Assembly: GCA_021798235.1 (NCBI GenBank)
Contig: JAJZMO010000049.1
Location: 1 to 26,189, forward strand
Length of the DNA stretch: 26,189 nt
Direction of reading: 5' to 3'
Source of the DNA: Acidobacteriota bacterium
GTDB lineage: Bacteria > Acidobacteriota > Terriglobia > Terriglobales > Acidobacteriaceae
Below the pieces are notes generated by a model. That model was not told the origin of the DNA, searched no databases, and saw nothing but the letters and a program-made list of their open reading frames with translations. A program made the translations under genes and the position numbers. Positions 17,271 to 26,189 of this stretch are shown here, one piece after another; the stretch's first letter is position 1, and every line of letters starts with the position of its first letter.

Positions 17271-17633
17271 TTACAAAATCCTGGCGGCCAGAGTTTCCGC
17301 AGCAGCGTCCATTTCCATCGGGCTGCCCGAAGCAATGCCGTCGAGGCTTACGGTTCCGGCCCTGTCGATCACGAATGCGCCGGAAGAAGCCGTTGTTGAT
17401 CCGTCCAGCGATTTGATCGACCACTGGCCGGAGCCGCTTTGGCTGTCGAAGGCAATTTCGAGAACCTTCGAGGCCGTACAAAACTGCAGACCGCAACCAT
17501 CGCGGTCCGAGATTTTCATTGCGCCCCCGGGGAGTGCGAGCGAAACAGCCGCCGCAAAGGACTTGAGGAGCGCAGCGAAAGAAATCCAGAGTTCCTGATA
17601 CAACTGCGGCGCGTCGCCAGACGTTTGGGTCAT
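17271..17633 (-). CDS. Unknown small protein inside the nuo operon
   Basis: I do not recognise this 120-residue protein. It has no membrane helix or signal peptide; a helical N-terminal half (about 10-34, LYQELWISFAALLKSF) is followed by alternating short strands typical of a beta-rich domain (VLEIAFDSQSGSGQWSI, then GAFVIDRAGTVSLDG) and a C-terminal helix (MEMDAAAETLAARIL). Two cysteines (C47, C52) do not form a metal motif. It begins 12 bases after nuoD and ends 18 bases before nuoE, so it is almost certainly co-transcribed with complex I. Its start lacks a strong ribosome site. It does not match any known core subunit, including NuoB or NuoI. A role in complex I assembly or stability is a guess from position. 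Confidence 0.75.
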   Translation of the reverse strand: MTQTSGDAPQLYQELWISFAALLKSFAAAVSLALPGGAMKISDRDGCGLQFCTASKVLEIAFDSQSGSGQWSIKSLDGSTTASSGAFVIDRAGTVSLDGIASGSPMEMDAAAETLAARIL

Positions 17634-17645
17634 AGCGATGCGCGA

Positions 17646-18890
17646 CTACCTGTCGATCTCACCGAGCACGATGTCGATCGAACCAATGACCGCCACCACG
17701 TCGGCTAACAACCTGCCCTCGCACATGGCAGGCAGAGCCTGCAGAGTGGCGAACGAAGGATTGCGCATGTGCACGCGGTAGGGCTTGGCCGTGCCGTCGC
17801 TCACCACGTAATAACCCATTTCGCCGCGAGGCGATTCCACTGCCTGATAGACTTCGCCGGCGGGAACGGTGAAACCCTCGGTCACAATCTTGAAGTGATA
17901 GATGAGGGCTTCCATCTCAGTTTTCATCTTTTCGCGATCCGGTAAGACCACCTTCGGTGCGTCGGCCTGGATGGGGCCTTCGGGCATGCCATCGAGGGCC
18001 TGGGTGGCAATTTTGACGGATTCGCGCATCTCTTCCAGGCGCACCCAGTAGCGCGCCCAGACATCGCCGTCAGTGGAAGTCGGCACCCTGAACTGAAAGT
18101 TTTCGTAGCCGGAGTAGGGCATGTCGCGGCGGAGGTCCCAGTCAACGCCAGAGGCGCGGAGCGGGGGACCGGTGACGCCGAGCGCGATGGCCTGTTCGGC
18201 GGTGAGATGGCCGACGCCCTTGAGGCGGTTGACCCAGATGGGATTGCCGGTGAGCAGGTTCTGATATTCGTCGATCTTCTCCGGCATTCTCTTGAGGAGC
18301 GCACGCACGCGGGGGAAGAAGTCGAGCGGCGGCTCGAGCGCGAGTCCGCCGACGCGGAAGTAGGAGGTCATCATGCGCTGGCCGGCGATAGCTTCAAAGA
18401 GGCGGAGCAGCTCTTCGCGCTCGCGGAAGCAGTAGAGGAAGACGGTGAGCGCGCCGATGTCCATGGCGTGGGTGCCGAGCCAGACCAGGTGAGACTGAAG
18501 GCGGGTGAGCTCGTTCATGAGCACGCGCATCCACTGGCCGCGAGGGGGAATTTCAAGCTGGAGGAGTTTTTCGACCGCGAGGCAGTAGGCCAGATTGTTG
18601 GTCATCGGGCACAGGTAGTCGATGCGGTCGGTCATGGGAACGACCTGCTGGTAGAACTTGGCTTCGCAGTTTTTTTCGATTCCGGTGTGGAGATAGCCGA
18701 TGTCGGTAACGAGCTTGACGACGGTTTCGCCGTCGATTTCGACCACTACGCGGAGCACGCCGTGGGTGGACGGGTGCTGCGGCCCCATGTTGAGGACCAT
18801 GGTGTGGGACTGGGAATCCTGCTCGTGGGAGGGCTTGACCAGTCGTTCGGTAGCGACAAATTCAGCGAGTTCAGGCATCGAGCGAGGCAT
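17646..18890 (-). CDS. nuoD: Complex I subunit NuoD
   Basis: 49-kDa-type subunit forming the quinone-binding site at the base of the peripheral arm; 414 residues from the chosen start. NMGPQHPSTHGVLR (34-47) includes H43, matching the quinone-site histidine of Thermus Nqo4, and Y92 (RIDYLCPM) the quinone-site tyrosine; the residues after it are CPM rather than the HSF of Thermus. The C-terminus VIGSIDIVLGEIDR is typical. I start at ATG 18888-18890, which overlaps the nuoC stop by one base (TAATG) with GGAGG ten bases earlier; the frame also opens at 18941 inside nuoC, and another ATG follows four codons later. It should contact NuoB, whose gene is absent from the operon. Confidence 0.96.
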   Translation of the reverse strand: MPRSMPELAEFVATERLVKPSHEQDSQSHTMVLNMGPQHPSTHGVLRVVVEIDGETVVKLVTDIGYLHTGIEKNCEAKFYQQVVPMTDRIDYLCPMTNNLAYCLAVEKLLQLEIPPRGQWMRVLMNELTRLQSHLVWLGTHAMDIGALTVFLYCFREREELLRLFEAIAGQRMMTSYFRVGGLALEPPLDFFPRVRALLKRMPEKIDEYQNLLTGNPIWVNRLKGVGHLTAEQAIALGVTGPPLRASGVDWDLRRDMPYSGYENFQFRVPTSTDGDVWARYWVRLEEMRESVKIATQALDGMPEGPIQADAPKVVLPDREKMKTEMEALIYHFKIVTEGFTVPAGEVYQAVESPRGEMGYYVVSDGTAKPYRVHMRNPSFATLQALPAMCEGRLLADVVAVIGSIDIVLGEIDR

Positions 18891-19387
18891 TAGCGGTAAC
18901 CCTCCACGGGATAGGTCTTTTGCAGGGGGTGGCCTTCCCATTCTTCGGGCATCATGATGCGGCGCAGGTCCGGGTGGCCCTGGAAGCGAACGCCGAAGAG
19001 GTCCCAGACCTCGCGTTCGTAAGAGTTGGAAGCGGGCCAGACGGAAGTGATGGACTCGACGGCGGGGTCGTCCGTGCTAACCATGACCTTGAGGCGAACA
19101 CGCTCTTTGAGGTGATGGGAGAGCAGGTGATAGGAAAGCTGGAAACGGGGTTCGGCGGGATACCAGTCGACGGCGGTGAGATCAGAAAAGAAGTTGTAGC
19201 CGGCGGCGCGGACGATCTCGCAGGCCGAGCGGATCTTTTCACGCTGAATGGTCAGCGTAAGTTCGTTGCGATCGAACCTGGCATCGGTAATGATTTGAGA
19301 GTCGGCGCTACTGAGCGCCTCGATGGCACGATTGCCGGGTAGTGCTGTCAATACTGCTTCCTTGCCGATGATCGGTTCGTTAGCCAC
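18890..19387 (-). CDS. nuoC: Complex I subunit NuoC
   Basis: 30-kDa-type hydrophilic subunit, separate here rather than fused to NuoD as in E. coli; 165 residues. The signature segment EREVWDLFGVRFQGHPDLRR (124-143) is intact and is followed by MMPEEWEGHPLQKTYPVEGY. The start is GTG at 19385-19387. A 33-base spacer separates it from nuoA, so nuoB, which normally sits there, is missing. Confidence 0.97.
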   Translation of the reverse strand: MANEPIIGKEAVLTALPGNRAIEALSSADSQIITDARFDRNELTLTIQREKIRSACEIVRAAGYNFFSDLTAVDWYPAEPRFQLSYHLLSHHLKERVRLKVMVSTDDPAVESITSVWPASNSYEREVWDLFGVRFQGHPDLRRIMMPEEWEGHPLQKTYPVEGYR

Positions 19388-19420
19388 GCGTACTTTTGCC
19401 TCAATTCGGTTGAGAGGTAC

Positions 19421-19828
19421 TTATAGATCGCCCCGGTCGTTTGTCCAGTCCAGGATGCCCTTCTTCCACACGTAAAAAATGCCGACCACGACGAAGCCGA
19501 GATAGACGACCATTTCCCAGAAGCCGAACATGCGCGAGCCGGTCAGCACAGGAAGATGGCGGTAAATGACAGCCCAGGGAAGCATGAAGACTGCTTCGAC
19601 GTCGAAGAGGATGAACAGCATGGCGACCATGTAAAAGCGGACGGAGAATCGTCCGCGAGCGTCGCCTTCGACCGGCACACCGCACTCATAGGCATCTAGC
19701 TTGGCTTTGGACGCTCGTCCGCGGCCAATGAGCCACGAGAGGCCGACAATGGCCAAGCCCAAACCCGCTGCCACGACGACCTGGATCAGCAGCGGAAGGT
19801 AATTCCAAGTGTAGGGATGACTTTGCAT
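19421..19828 (-). CDS. nuoA: Complex I subunit NuoA
   Basis: First gene of the operon; small three-helix membrane subunit homologous to ND3, 135 residues. The conserved loop KAKLDAYECGVPVEG (41-55) and the following RFSVRFYMVAMLFILFDVEAVF (two parts, acidic D76 and E78) are clear. The ATG at 19826-19828 has a weak ribosome site. A -35/-10 pair lies about 40-70 bases upstream. Confidence 0.97.
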   Translation of the reverse strand: MQSHPYTWNYLPLLIQVVVAAGLGLAIVGLSWLIGRGRASKAKLDAYECGVPVEGDARGRFSVRFYMVAMLFILFDVEAVFMLPWAVIYRHLPVLTGSRMFGFWEMVVYLGFVVVGIFYVWKKGILDWTNDRGDL

Positions 19829-19866
19829 AGTGATAGGACGAGGATTGTGCCAACACCCTCATTTCG

Positions 19867-19895
19867 AATCTAGTTCTGCGACTGTCAAGAGTCAA
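19867..19895 (-). promoter_or_regulatory. Candidate nuo operon promoter
   Basis: On the minus strand TTGACT (19890-19895) and TAGATT (19867-19872) are exactly 17 bases apart. They match five and four of six sigma-70 consensus positions. The predicted start lies about 30 bases before the nuoA ATG. An overlapping TTGACA (19883-19888) has no -10 partner. Confidence 0.5.
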
Positions 19896-19928
19896 GGGAA
19901 GGGGCCGGAGTTCGATGGTCAAGATGTG

Positions 19929-19960
19929 ATTCGATTCAATGTTTGCGCGGTGAATCGAAT
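19929..19960. promoter_or_regulatory. Inverted repeat upstream of the nuo promoter
   Basis: Perfect 10-base arms ATTCGATTCA (19929-19938) and TGAATCGAAT (19951-19960), 12 bases apart, centred about 50 bases upstream of the -35. The arms are AT-rich in GC-rich surroundings and no U-tract follows, so this looks like an activator or repressor site rather than a terminator for the upstream VOC gene. Function is inferred. Confidence 0.45.
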
Positions 19961-19978
19961 TGCATGAAAAGAAACGGT

Positions 19979-20422
19979 TCAGTGCATGGCTTCGAGCTCT
20001 TCCTTTGAGACGTCGCGGATGTGGGTGGCTAGGAACCAGCGATAGCCGAAGGGATCTTTCACGCCTGACATTCGGTCGCCGTAGGGCTGGTCCGCGGGTT
20101 CGCGAAAGCTGGTGGCTCCGGCGTCGATGGCGCGCCGGTAAAGGGCGTCGCAGTCTTCGGTGTAGATAAGAAAACTGGCCGGAGAGCCGCCGAAGTGCTG
20201 GATGGACCATGCTTCGACTGTCGGGGTCTCGTCGGCCATCATGAGGACAGAGTCGCCGATGGTGATTTCGGCGTGGCCGATGCGGCCATCGGCGTTGGTC
20301 ATGCAGAGCCGCTCTTTGGCGCCGAATGCATGCTGGTAGAACTCGAGGGCGGCACGAGTGTTCTGGAACATGAGGTAGGGCTGGACGGAGTGGTAGTTAT
20401 CGGGAATTGCTTTGACGGGCAT
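19979..20422 (-). CDS. VOC-superfamily (PhnB-like glyoxalase/bleomycin-resistance fold) protein
   Basis: A 147-residue protein of the PhnB/COG2764 type. VQPYLMFQNTRAALEFYQHAFGA (13-35 in two parts) is the usual first beta-alpha unit; GRIGHAEITIGDSVLMMADE (46-65) and PYGDRMSGVKDPFGYRWFLATH (114-135, key G115, D116, D123 and P124) are characteristic. H50 and nearby acidic residues may bind a metal, but members of this family have diverse or unknown substrates, so no reaction is assigned. Start ATG 20420-20422, with GGGAGGTG five bases upstream; the longer frame to 20518 lacks this. It is upstream of nuoA on the same strand but separated by 150 bases containing a promoter. Confidence 0.88.
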   Translation of the reverse strand: MPVKAIPDNYHSVQPYLMFQNTRAALEFYQHAFGAKERLCMTNADGRIGHAEITIGDSVLMMADETPTVEAWSIQHFGGSPASFLIYTEDCDALYRRAIDAGATSFREPADQPYGDRMSGVKDPFGYRWFLATHIRDVSKEELEAMH

Positions 20423-20511
20423 GTTGCACCTCCCTTGCGAAACGATTGTCTCTCGATTCGGCTCGCGATGTGATGAAGAGGCATAGATCTGCCCGTGGGT
20501 GTTGGATGTGC

Positions 20512-20543
20512 AAATCAAAAAGCGGGAGCCGACTGGCTCCCGC
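20512..20543 (-). terminator. Terminator of the exported-protein gene
   Basis: On the minus strand GCGGGAGCC / GGCTCCCGC (nine perfect pairs, 20535-20543 with 20522-20530), loop of four bases, followed by TTTTTGATTT. It lies 29 bases past the stop of the gene at 20572, so the VOC gene is likely transcribed separately. Confidence 0.92.
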
Positions 20544-20571
20544 GTGAAAGGTGATTCGGGCGTCTGCTGAC

Positions 20572-21612
20572 TCAGTCGCGCGAGGGCGTGAGTTGCATGG
20601 GTTGCGTGAGACTGAAGATGATTTCAGCGTTGCGTGGCAAGTGGAGTGAGTCTGGCGGTTGCATGAGCATGTGGGCGCTGACCGCGCCGGCGCCTACGAG
20701 AGAACCGATCAGTGCTCCGCCAGGGCCGAATTTTGCGCCGACGAGAGCACCAAGGCCGGTGCCGGCGCCATATTCAGCACTGTCTTTGGCGAGGTGCATC
20801 CTGGGTTGGAAAGCACCTTCCTGCGTAGTGTTTGCGTGGGGTGCGGAAGTGTAGATGGCTTCGGCGTCCATGCGATAGGCCTTGCCGTCGGGGAGCAGGA
20901 CGAACTGAGGGGTGAGTCGCAACGTGGCGCGCGAGACGAGATGGCGGCCGGGATGAACATCGGTGACGACGCCGCGCAGCTCAGAGCCAGCGGGGATGAC
21001 GAGCTGTGATCCGCGATAGACGGGGGAAACGATGGTTGCGCGGAAGGGCGTGCCCTGAGGGGTGGTGTTGGTAGAAAGCGGCTGCAGCAGGCGGACCGTG
21101 ATGTTGGTTCCGGGATTGAGCGCGTTGGGGATGAAGGGAATAACGCTAACCACGCCGTAGCTTGGGTTGGAGAAGCGATTCTCGAGTTGGGCGTCCTGCG
21201 CTTCCACCTGGTGCGTGGCGTGCTGGTCTGGAAGCCTGGTGACGATGCCGAAGTCAGTGTTGTCATAGCGACTGGCGTTGTTGCTGGCGGCGGTTGGCGT
21301 GTTGGCGGACTGGCCGGAATAGGTCGCGGATGCAGGAGCCGAAGATGTGGCAGCAGCGGGCTGCTGCGGTTGCGCGGCGGGCGCAGGCCGTTGCGCGGGC
21401 ACGGCTGCGGAGGGCTTGCTCTGCTCGGGCGGCGGAGACGGCGGCGTCATGGGCTCGTTTGCGACGATGGGAGTGTCTGGCGGATTGGAGACGCCGCTGT
21501 ACCGACTCTGGTTGTTTTGCGTGGAGCTGGTCTGCTGCGCGAAGGCGCAGGCGCCGGTGAGAAGGCCGCCGCTGATGAGCGCGACAGAGGCAAGTTGAAA
21601 GAACTGCTTCAT
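20572..21612 (-). CDS. Exported proline-rich protein with C-terminal glycine zipper
   Basis: A 346-residue secreted or envelope protein. Residues 1-25 form a signal peptide (MKQFF, hydrophobic core, AFA-Q cleavage site). Residues 45-115 are rich in Pro, Ala, Gln and Ser, probably an extended linker. A folded region follows (about 165-255) with ITVRLLQPLST, RATIVSPVYRGSQLVIPAGSELRGVV (in parts) and GRHLVSRATLRL, resembling the beta-domain of TrbI/VirB10-like proteins. Residues 282-313 make a glycine zipper (GAGTGLGALVGAKFGPGGAL and onwards), which could insert into or lie on a membrane. The start is ATG at 21610-21612, with AGGAG six bases upstream. No secretion-system genes are nearby, so a VirB10 role is not supported. 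Function unknown. Confidence 0.85.
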   Translation of the reverse strand: MKQFFQLASVALISGGLLTGACAFAQQTSSTQNNQSRYSGVSNPPDTPIVANEPMTPPSPPPEQSKPSAAVPAQRPAPAAQPQQPAAATSSAPASATYSGQSANTPTAASNNASRYDNTDFGIVTRLPDQHATHQVEAQDAQLENRFSNPSYGVVSVIPFIPNALNPGTNITVRLLQPLSTNTTPQGTPFRATIVSPVYRGSQLVIPAGSELRGVVTDVHPGRHLVSRATLRLTPQFVLLPDGKAYRMDAEAIYTSAPHANTTQEGAFQPRMHLAKDSAEYGAGTGLGALVGAKFGPGGALIGSLVGAGAVSAHMLMQPPDSLHLPRNAEIIFSLTQPMQLTPSRD

Positions 21613-23316
<1,704 letters not shown>

Positions 23317-23323
23317 ATCACGG

Positions 23324-23359
23324 GGCGGCGGACAAAGATTCGCCGCCTTTCTTCTTTTT
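23324..23359 (+). terminator. Terminator between eno and gpmI
   Basis: GGCGGCG (23324-23330) pairs with CGCCGCC (23341-23347), seven perfect GC pairs around a 10-base loop, followed by TTTCTTCTTTTT. It ends about 20 bases before the gpmI start codon, so any read-through must pass it. Confidence 0.8.
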
Positions 23360-23378
23360 AGCCAAGCGAGGAGCCTGC

Positions 23379-24983
23379 GTGTCTGTTCGTCCCAAGCCTG
23401 TTGTCCTGACCATCCTGGATGGATGGGGTTATCGTGCTGAAACTGAAAACAACGCCATTGCGCTGGCTCGGAAGCCAACGTATGACAAGCTGATGGCCGA
23501 GTTCCCGAATACGCTGATTCGCGCGGCGGAACACTTTGTGGGCCTGCCGGATGGGCAGATGGGGAACAGCGAAGTCGGTCACCTGAACCTGGGCGCGGGA
23601 CGCGTGGTGATGATGGACATTACCCGCATCGATGCGATGATTGCGAACGGGGATTTTTACAACGATCCCCAGATTGTGAAGGCGATTGAGCATGCGCTCA
23701 AGAACAATCGGGCGCTGCATTTGTTCGGGCTGGTTTCAGATGGCGGGGTACATTCGCATCAGAATCATCTGTACGCACTGCTGAAGGCGGCGAAGATGCA
23801 TGGGCTGTCAAAGGTCTACGTGCATGCCTTCATGGATGGGCGCGACACGCTGCCGACCAGCGGTGCGGGCTACCTGGAGGCGCTGCGGCAGAAGATGCGC
23901 GAGTACCAGGTGGGCCAGATTGCGAGCGTGAGCGGGCGCTACTATGCGATGGATCGCGACCGGCGCTGGGAGCGCGAGAAGCTGGCGTTCGAGGCGATGG
24001 TGAAGGGTAAGACCGAGGGCGGCGCGACTCATGATCCGGTGGCCAAGGTGCGAGAGTGCTACGGCAAGGAGATGACGGACGAGTTTATTGTGCCCTTCGT
24101 GGTTACAGATGAGAAGGGGTATCCGGTAGGGACAATTGAGGATGGGGATGCCTGCATCATGTTCAACTACCGCGCAGACCGGGCGCGGCAGATTACGCGC
24201 GTGCTGACGCGCAACAGCGGGTTGAGCAAGGAAGAAGGGCGCGACCTGCCGGGGAGCGAGGATCTGGATGTGACGATTCCTCGGAACGAGGTGCCGAAGG
24301 GGCTGTATTACCTGTGCATGACGCAGTATGACAAGCTGTTTGCGCTGCCGTCGGTGTTGCTGCCGCAGTCAATGGAGAACCTGCTCGCCGATGTGCTGGC
24401 GCAGGCGAACCTGCGGAATCTGCGCGTGGCCGAGACGGAGAAGTATGCGCACGTGACGTACTTCTTCAACGGGGGCGTGGAGAAGCCGTTTCCGGGCGAG
24501 GATCGGATTCTGATTCCGTCGCAGAAGGTGGCGACGTACGATCTGGCTCCGGAGATGTCGGCGCAGGGGATTGCCGATGCGGTGACCAAGGCGGTGAACG
24601 ACACGGCGTTCGATTTGATCGTGGTGAATTTTGCCAATGCCGACATGGTGGGGCACTCAGGCAAGCTGGAGCCGACGATCAAGGGCGTGGAGAAGATCGA
24701 CTCTTGCCTGGGGCAGGTTTACCAGGCGGTGAAGCAGAAGGGCGGCGCGATGCTGGTGACGGCCGACCACGGGAATGCCGAGCTGATGGTGGATCCGGTG
24801 ACGGGCGGTCCGCATACGGCGCATACGACGAATCCGGTGCCGTTTATTGCGATCACGGACCAGGTGAAGCAGCATCACTTGAAGGCAGGCGGGTCGCTGC
24901 AGGATGTTTCGCCGACGATTCTGCATCTGCTGGGACTGGCGCCTCCGCCGCAGATGACGGGGAAGGATTTGGAAGACTGTTAA
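23379..24983 (+). CDS. gpmI: 2,3-bisphosphoglycerate-independent phosphoglycerate mutase
   Basis: Interconverts 3- and 2-phosphoglycerate with two Mn2+ ions and a phosphoserine intermediate; 534 residues, slightly longer than the usual 510-515. Alkaline-phosphatase-like metal site begins at LTILDGWG (10-17, D14). The catalytic serine is S64 in [14 protein letters not shown]. Central [11 protein letters not shown] and [15 protein letters not shown] are typical, as are [12 protein letters not shown] and [10 protein letters not shown] in the C-terminal metal region. The start is GTG at 23379, with GAGGAG five bases upstream. Followed by a strong terminator. Confidence 0.97.
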   Translation: MSVRPKPVVLTILDGWGYRAETENNAIALARKPTYDKLMAEFPNTLIRAAEHFVGLPDGQMGNSEVGHLNLGAGRVVMMDITRIDAMIANGDFYNDPQIVKAIEHALKNNRALHLFGLVSDGGVHSHQNHLYALLKAAKMHGLSKVYVHAFMDGRDTLPTSGAGYLEALRQKMREYQVGQIASVSGRYYAMDRDRRWEREKLAFEAMVKGKTEGGATHDPVAKVRECYGKEMTDEFIVPFVVTDEKGYPVGTIEDGDACIMFNYRADRARQITRVLTRNSGLSKEEGRDLPGSEDLDVTIPRNEVPKGLYYLCMTQYDKLFALPSVLLPQSMENLLADVLAQANLRNLRVAETEKYAHVTYFFNGGVEKPFPGEDRILIPSQKVATYDLAPEMSAQGIADAVTKAVNDTAFDLIVVNFANADMVGHSGKLEPTIKGVEKIDSCLGQVYQAVKQKGGAMLVTADHGNAELMVDPVTGGPHTAHTTNPVPFIAITDQVKQHHLKAGGSLQDVSPTILHLLGLAPPPQMTGKDLEDC

Positions 24984-25001
24984 GTTAAGTTGAAGGTTAG
25001 A

Positions 25002-25046
25002 GACAGACACCCTTGCGACTGAAGTTGCAAGGGTGTCTGTCGTTTT
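25002..25046 (+). terminator. Terminator after gpmI
   Basis: A perfect 15-base stem (25002-25016 with 25027-25041) with a 10-base loop and a GTTTT tail, 18 bases past the gpmI stop. Confidence 0.93.
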
Positions 25047-25155
25047 GGGGGACTGCAGGGCGGGCGAACGCGTGCTTCGCACGCAAAAGACTGTTGACCG
25101 CAAAGGCCGCGAAGAACTCCAAGACTCGAGAATGATGTGGCAGATCGTCAGAAGG

Positions 25156-25302
25156 TCATTCTCCCGCACATACCACGGCGTTGACTGAGGACATTCTGAC
25201 TTTTCCGTCTGAATACTCGTCAAACCAGATTTGCGTTACCCCAATTACAAATCCCTGTGTTCCTATGCGGTTGATGCAGACTGAGCGGGGATAGGTGGTT
25301 TG
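25156..25302 (-). pseudogene. Possible gene remnant, unknown
   Basis: A 48-codon open stretch on the minus strand ending in TGA at 25156-25158. The translation is varied and protein-like (TYPRSVCINRIGTQGFVIG, then VTQIWFDEYSDGKVRM, ending VVCAGE), unlike the Ser/Arg- or Gly/Glu-rich shadow frames elsewhere. There is no ATG, GTG or TTG near its upstream end, and third-position GC is only about half, lower than in neighbouring genes. I do not recognise the family; chance is a real alternative. Confidence 0.2.
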
Positions 25303-25345
25303 TCAAAGAGAAAAGCCCCACGCAGGTGGGTGTCCTGTGTGGGGC
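25303..25345 (-). terminator. Terminator of the Wzi-family gene
   Basis: On the minus strand GCCCCAC-A-CAGG pairs with CCTG-C-GTGGGGC (25334-25345 with 25315-25326), 11 pairs and one mismatch, 7-base loop, followed by TTTTCTCTTT. It lies 18 bases past the stop codon at 25363. Confidence 0.85.
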
Positions 25346-25362
25346 GCGGAGTTTTGTACGTT

Positions 25363-26189
25363 CTAGAAGAGTTTCTTATCGTGGGGGTACCAGGTGAACT
25401 GGACGGTGGCGGTGGTGTCGCTCTGGGTGCCGGTCTTGTAGATGGGGATGAGGTAGTTTTCGTACTGGACCCAGGCGTGGAGTTCGAGGCTCTTGTCGGG
25501 GAGCAGGCGCTTGACGACGGAGAACGTGAAGTCGTTCTGGGTGGTGCCGCCGTTCAAGAAGGCGGTGTAGTCGATTTTGCGGGGGATGAAGGCACTGCTG
25601 GCCTTGTCGCGGCGGTAGATGAACTGAGCTTCTTCCTTGGGTGAGAAGTGCCAGGTGAGCCATGCCTGGCCACCTTTGTTTTCGCGGCCGATCCAACTGC
25701 CAAAAGTGAAGCCTTTGTTGGTGGTGCCCTGTCTCTGGATGTATTCGTATTCCATGAACTGACCGCGCTGGTCGTGGTTGCTGACGGGGTCGGTAGAGAT
25801 GGCCTCGACGCGCAGACTGAGCCTGGGCAGGCCGGGGAAGTGCGAGAGGTAAATGCCGGGGGCAACGCTGGACCGGCGGGGCGTGTCGACGGGGCTCACG
25901 TCGTCGTGGACGAGCGAGTCGCAGTAGAGCGTGATCCAGTTGCGGACGAAGGGGAGCCGGTAGTTGAAGTCGAAGCTGCTGAAGCGGGCACCGGGATCCT
26001 TGGCGGAGTTCTTGACGGCGGCGGTCACGTTCTGGAAGCTGAAGAAGCTTTGCCAGAAGGTATGCCAGGTGACGGGTTCGTGGCCGAGGCCGCCCCAGAT
26101 GATGGTGCGATCGAAGCCCATCTCAAGGTTACGAGTGGGCTTGAAGCTGATCTTTTCCATGTGGACCCAGGGCTGGTTGGGGTAGGTGT
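25363..26189 (-). CDS. Capsule assembly Wzi-family outer-membrane protein, C-terminal part
   Basis: Partial gene: the frame stays open to the window edge at 26189, so about 275 C-terminal residues are visible and the start is missing. The first visible methionine (26158-26160) is internal, as sequence before it (YPNQPWVH) is continuous. Alternating beta-strands with aromatic girdle residues fit a beta-barrel; characteristic pieces include EKISFKPTRNLEMGF, HTFWQSFFS, FDFNYRLPFVRNWITLYCDS, GIYLSHFPGLPRLSLRVE, GSWIGRENKGGQAWLTWHFS and the terminal VQFTWYPHD. These match Wzi-type proteins as found in Acidobacteria; E. coli Wzi helps attach capsule to the cell surface. Whether this one binds capsule or another polysaccharide cannot be told. 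Confidence 0.85.
   Translation of the reverse strand, partial: TYPNQPWVHMEKISFKPTRNLEMGFDRTIIWGGLGHEPVTWHTFWQSFFSFQNVTAAVKNSAKDPGARFSSFDFNYRLPFVRNWITLYCDSLVHDDVSPVDTPRRSSVAPGIYLSHFPGLPRLSLRVEAISTDPVSNHDQRGQFMEYEYIQRQGTTNKGFTFGSWIGRENKGGQAWLTWHFSPKEEAQFIYRRDKASSAFIPRKIDYTAFLNGGTTQNDFTFSVVKRLLPDKSLELHAWVQYENYLIPIYKTGTQSDTTATVQFTWYPHDKKLF

Larger units (their letters stand above)
24984..25362. other. Intergenic region downstream of gpmI
   Basis: A 379-base stretch between the convergent gpmI and Wzi-family genes. It holds a strong terminator at each end. In the middle, on the minus strand, a frame from about 25302 to 25156 (stop) reads smoothly for some 48 codons (including GFVIGVTQIWFDEYSDGK) but lacks a start codon near its beginning; it may be a gene remnant or chance. 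A small 6-base hairpin occurs at 25070-25084 (GCGTGC/GCACGC). Confidence 0.5.

Noticed and set aside
18891..18941. A longer NuoD start at 18941
   Set aside because: It would overlap the end of nuoC by 52 bases and adds residues unlike NuoD; the TAATG junction at 18888-18892 is a normal coupled start.

Overview
The window is a high-GC stretch of bacterial chromosome dominated by energy metabolism. Several features fit Acidobacteriota (Acidobacteriaceae/Terriglobia-like): a partial ATP synthase cluster, a Wzi-family capsule gene, an exported proline-rich protein of a kind I associate with this group, and palindromes of the CCCCAT/ATGGGG type. This placement is inference; there is no 16S or other decisive marker here.

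Layout. (1) 1-662: edge sequence, a small two-helix membrane protein (minus strand) and a dense cluster of palindromes. (2) 663-2372: class II lysyl-tRNA synthetase lysS (minus). (3) 2495-4532: atpZ, atpI, atpB and atpE (plus), only the ion-channel part of ATP synthase, closed by a GAAA-loop terminator. (4) 4613-5632: an SAM-dependent O-methyltransferase-like gene (minus). (5) 5840-19828: a nuo (respiratory complex I) operon on the minus strand, in transcription order nuoA, C, D, a small unknown gene, E, F, G, H, J, K, L, M, N, with a -35/-10 pair before nuoA and a hairpin terminator after nuoN. (6) 19979-21612: a VOC/PhnB-like protein and an exported glycine-zipper protein (minus). (7) 22024-24983: glycolytic enolase and cofactor-independent phosphoglycerate mutase (plus), with a terminator-like hairpin between them. 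(8) 25363-26189: the C-terminal part of a Wzi-family outer-membrane protein (minus), cut by the window edge.

How the genes work together: complex I oxidises NADH and pumps protons; the F0 genes encode the ion channel that uses the gradient; enolase and phosphoglycerate mutase are adjacent steps of lower glycolysis. The remaining F0F1 genes (b, delta, alpha, gamma, beta, epsilon) are not in the window.

Most notable observations: the nuo operon lacks nuoB and nuoI, the two Fe-S subunits linking the peripheral arm to quinone, with no room for them at their usual places. It carries an unrecognised 120-residue gene between nuoD and nuoE. NuoG has the complete cysteine set of a second ferredoxin-type [4Fe-4S] cluster that E. 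coli and Thermus NuoG lack. The ATP synthase c subunit has a glutamate in both membrane helices and a cleavable-looking leader. I found no CRISPR array, tRNA, rRNA, transposase or prophage.
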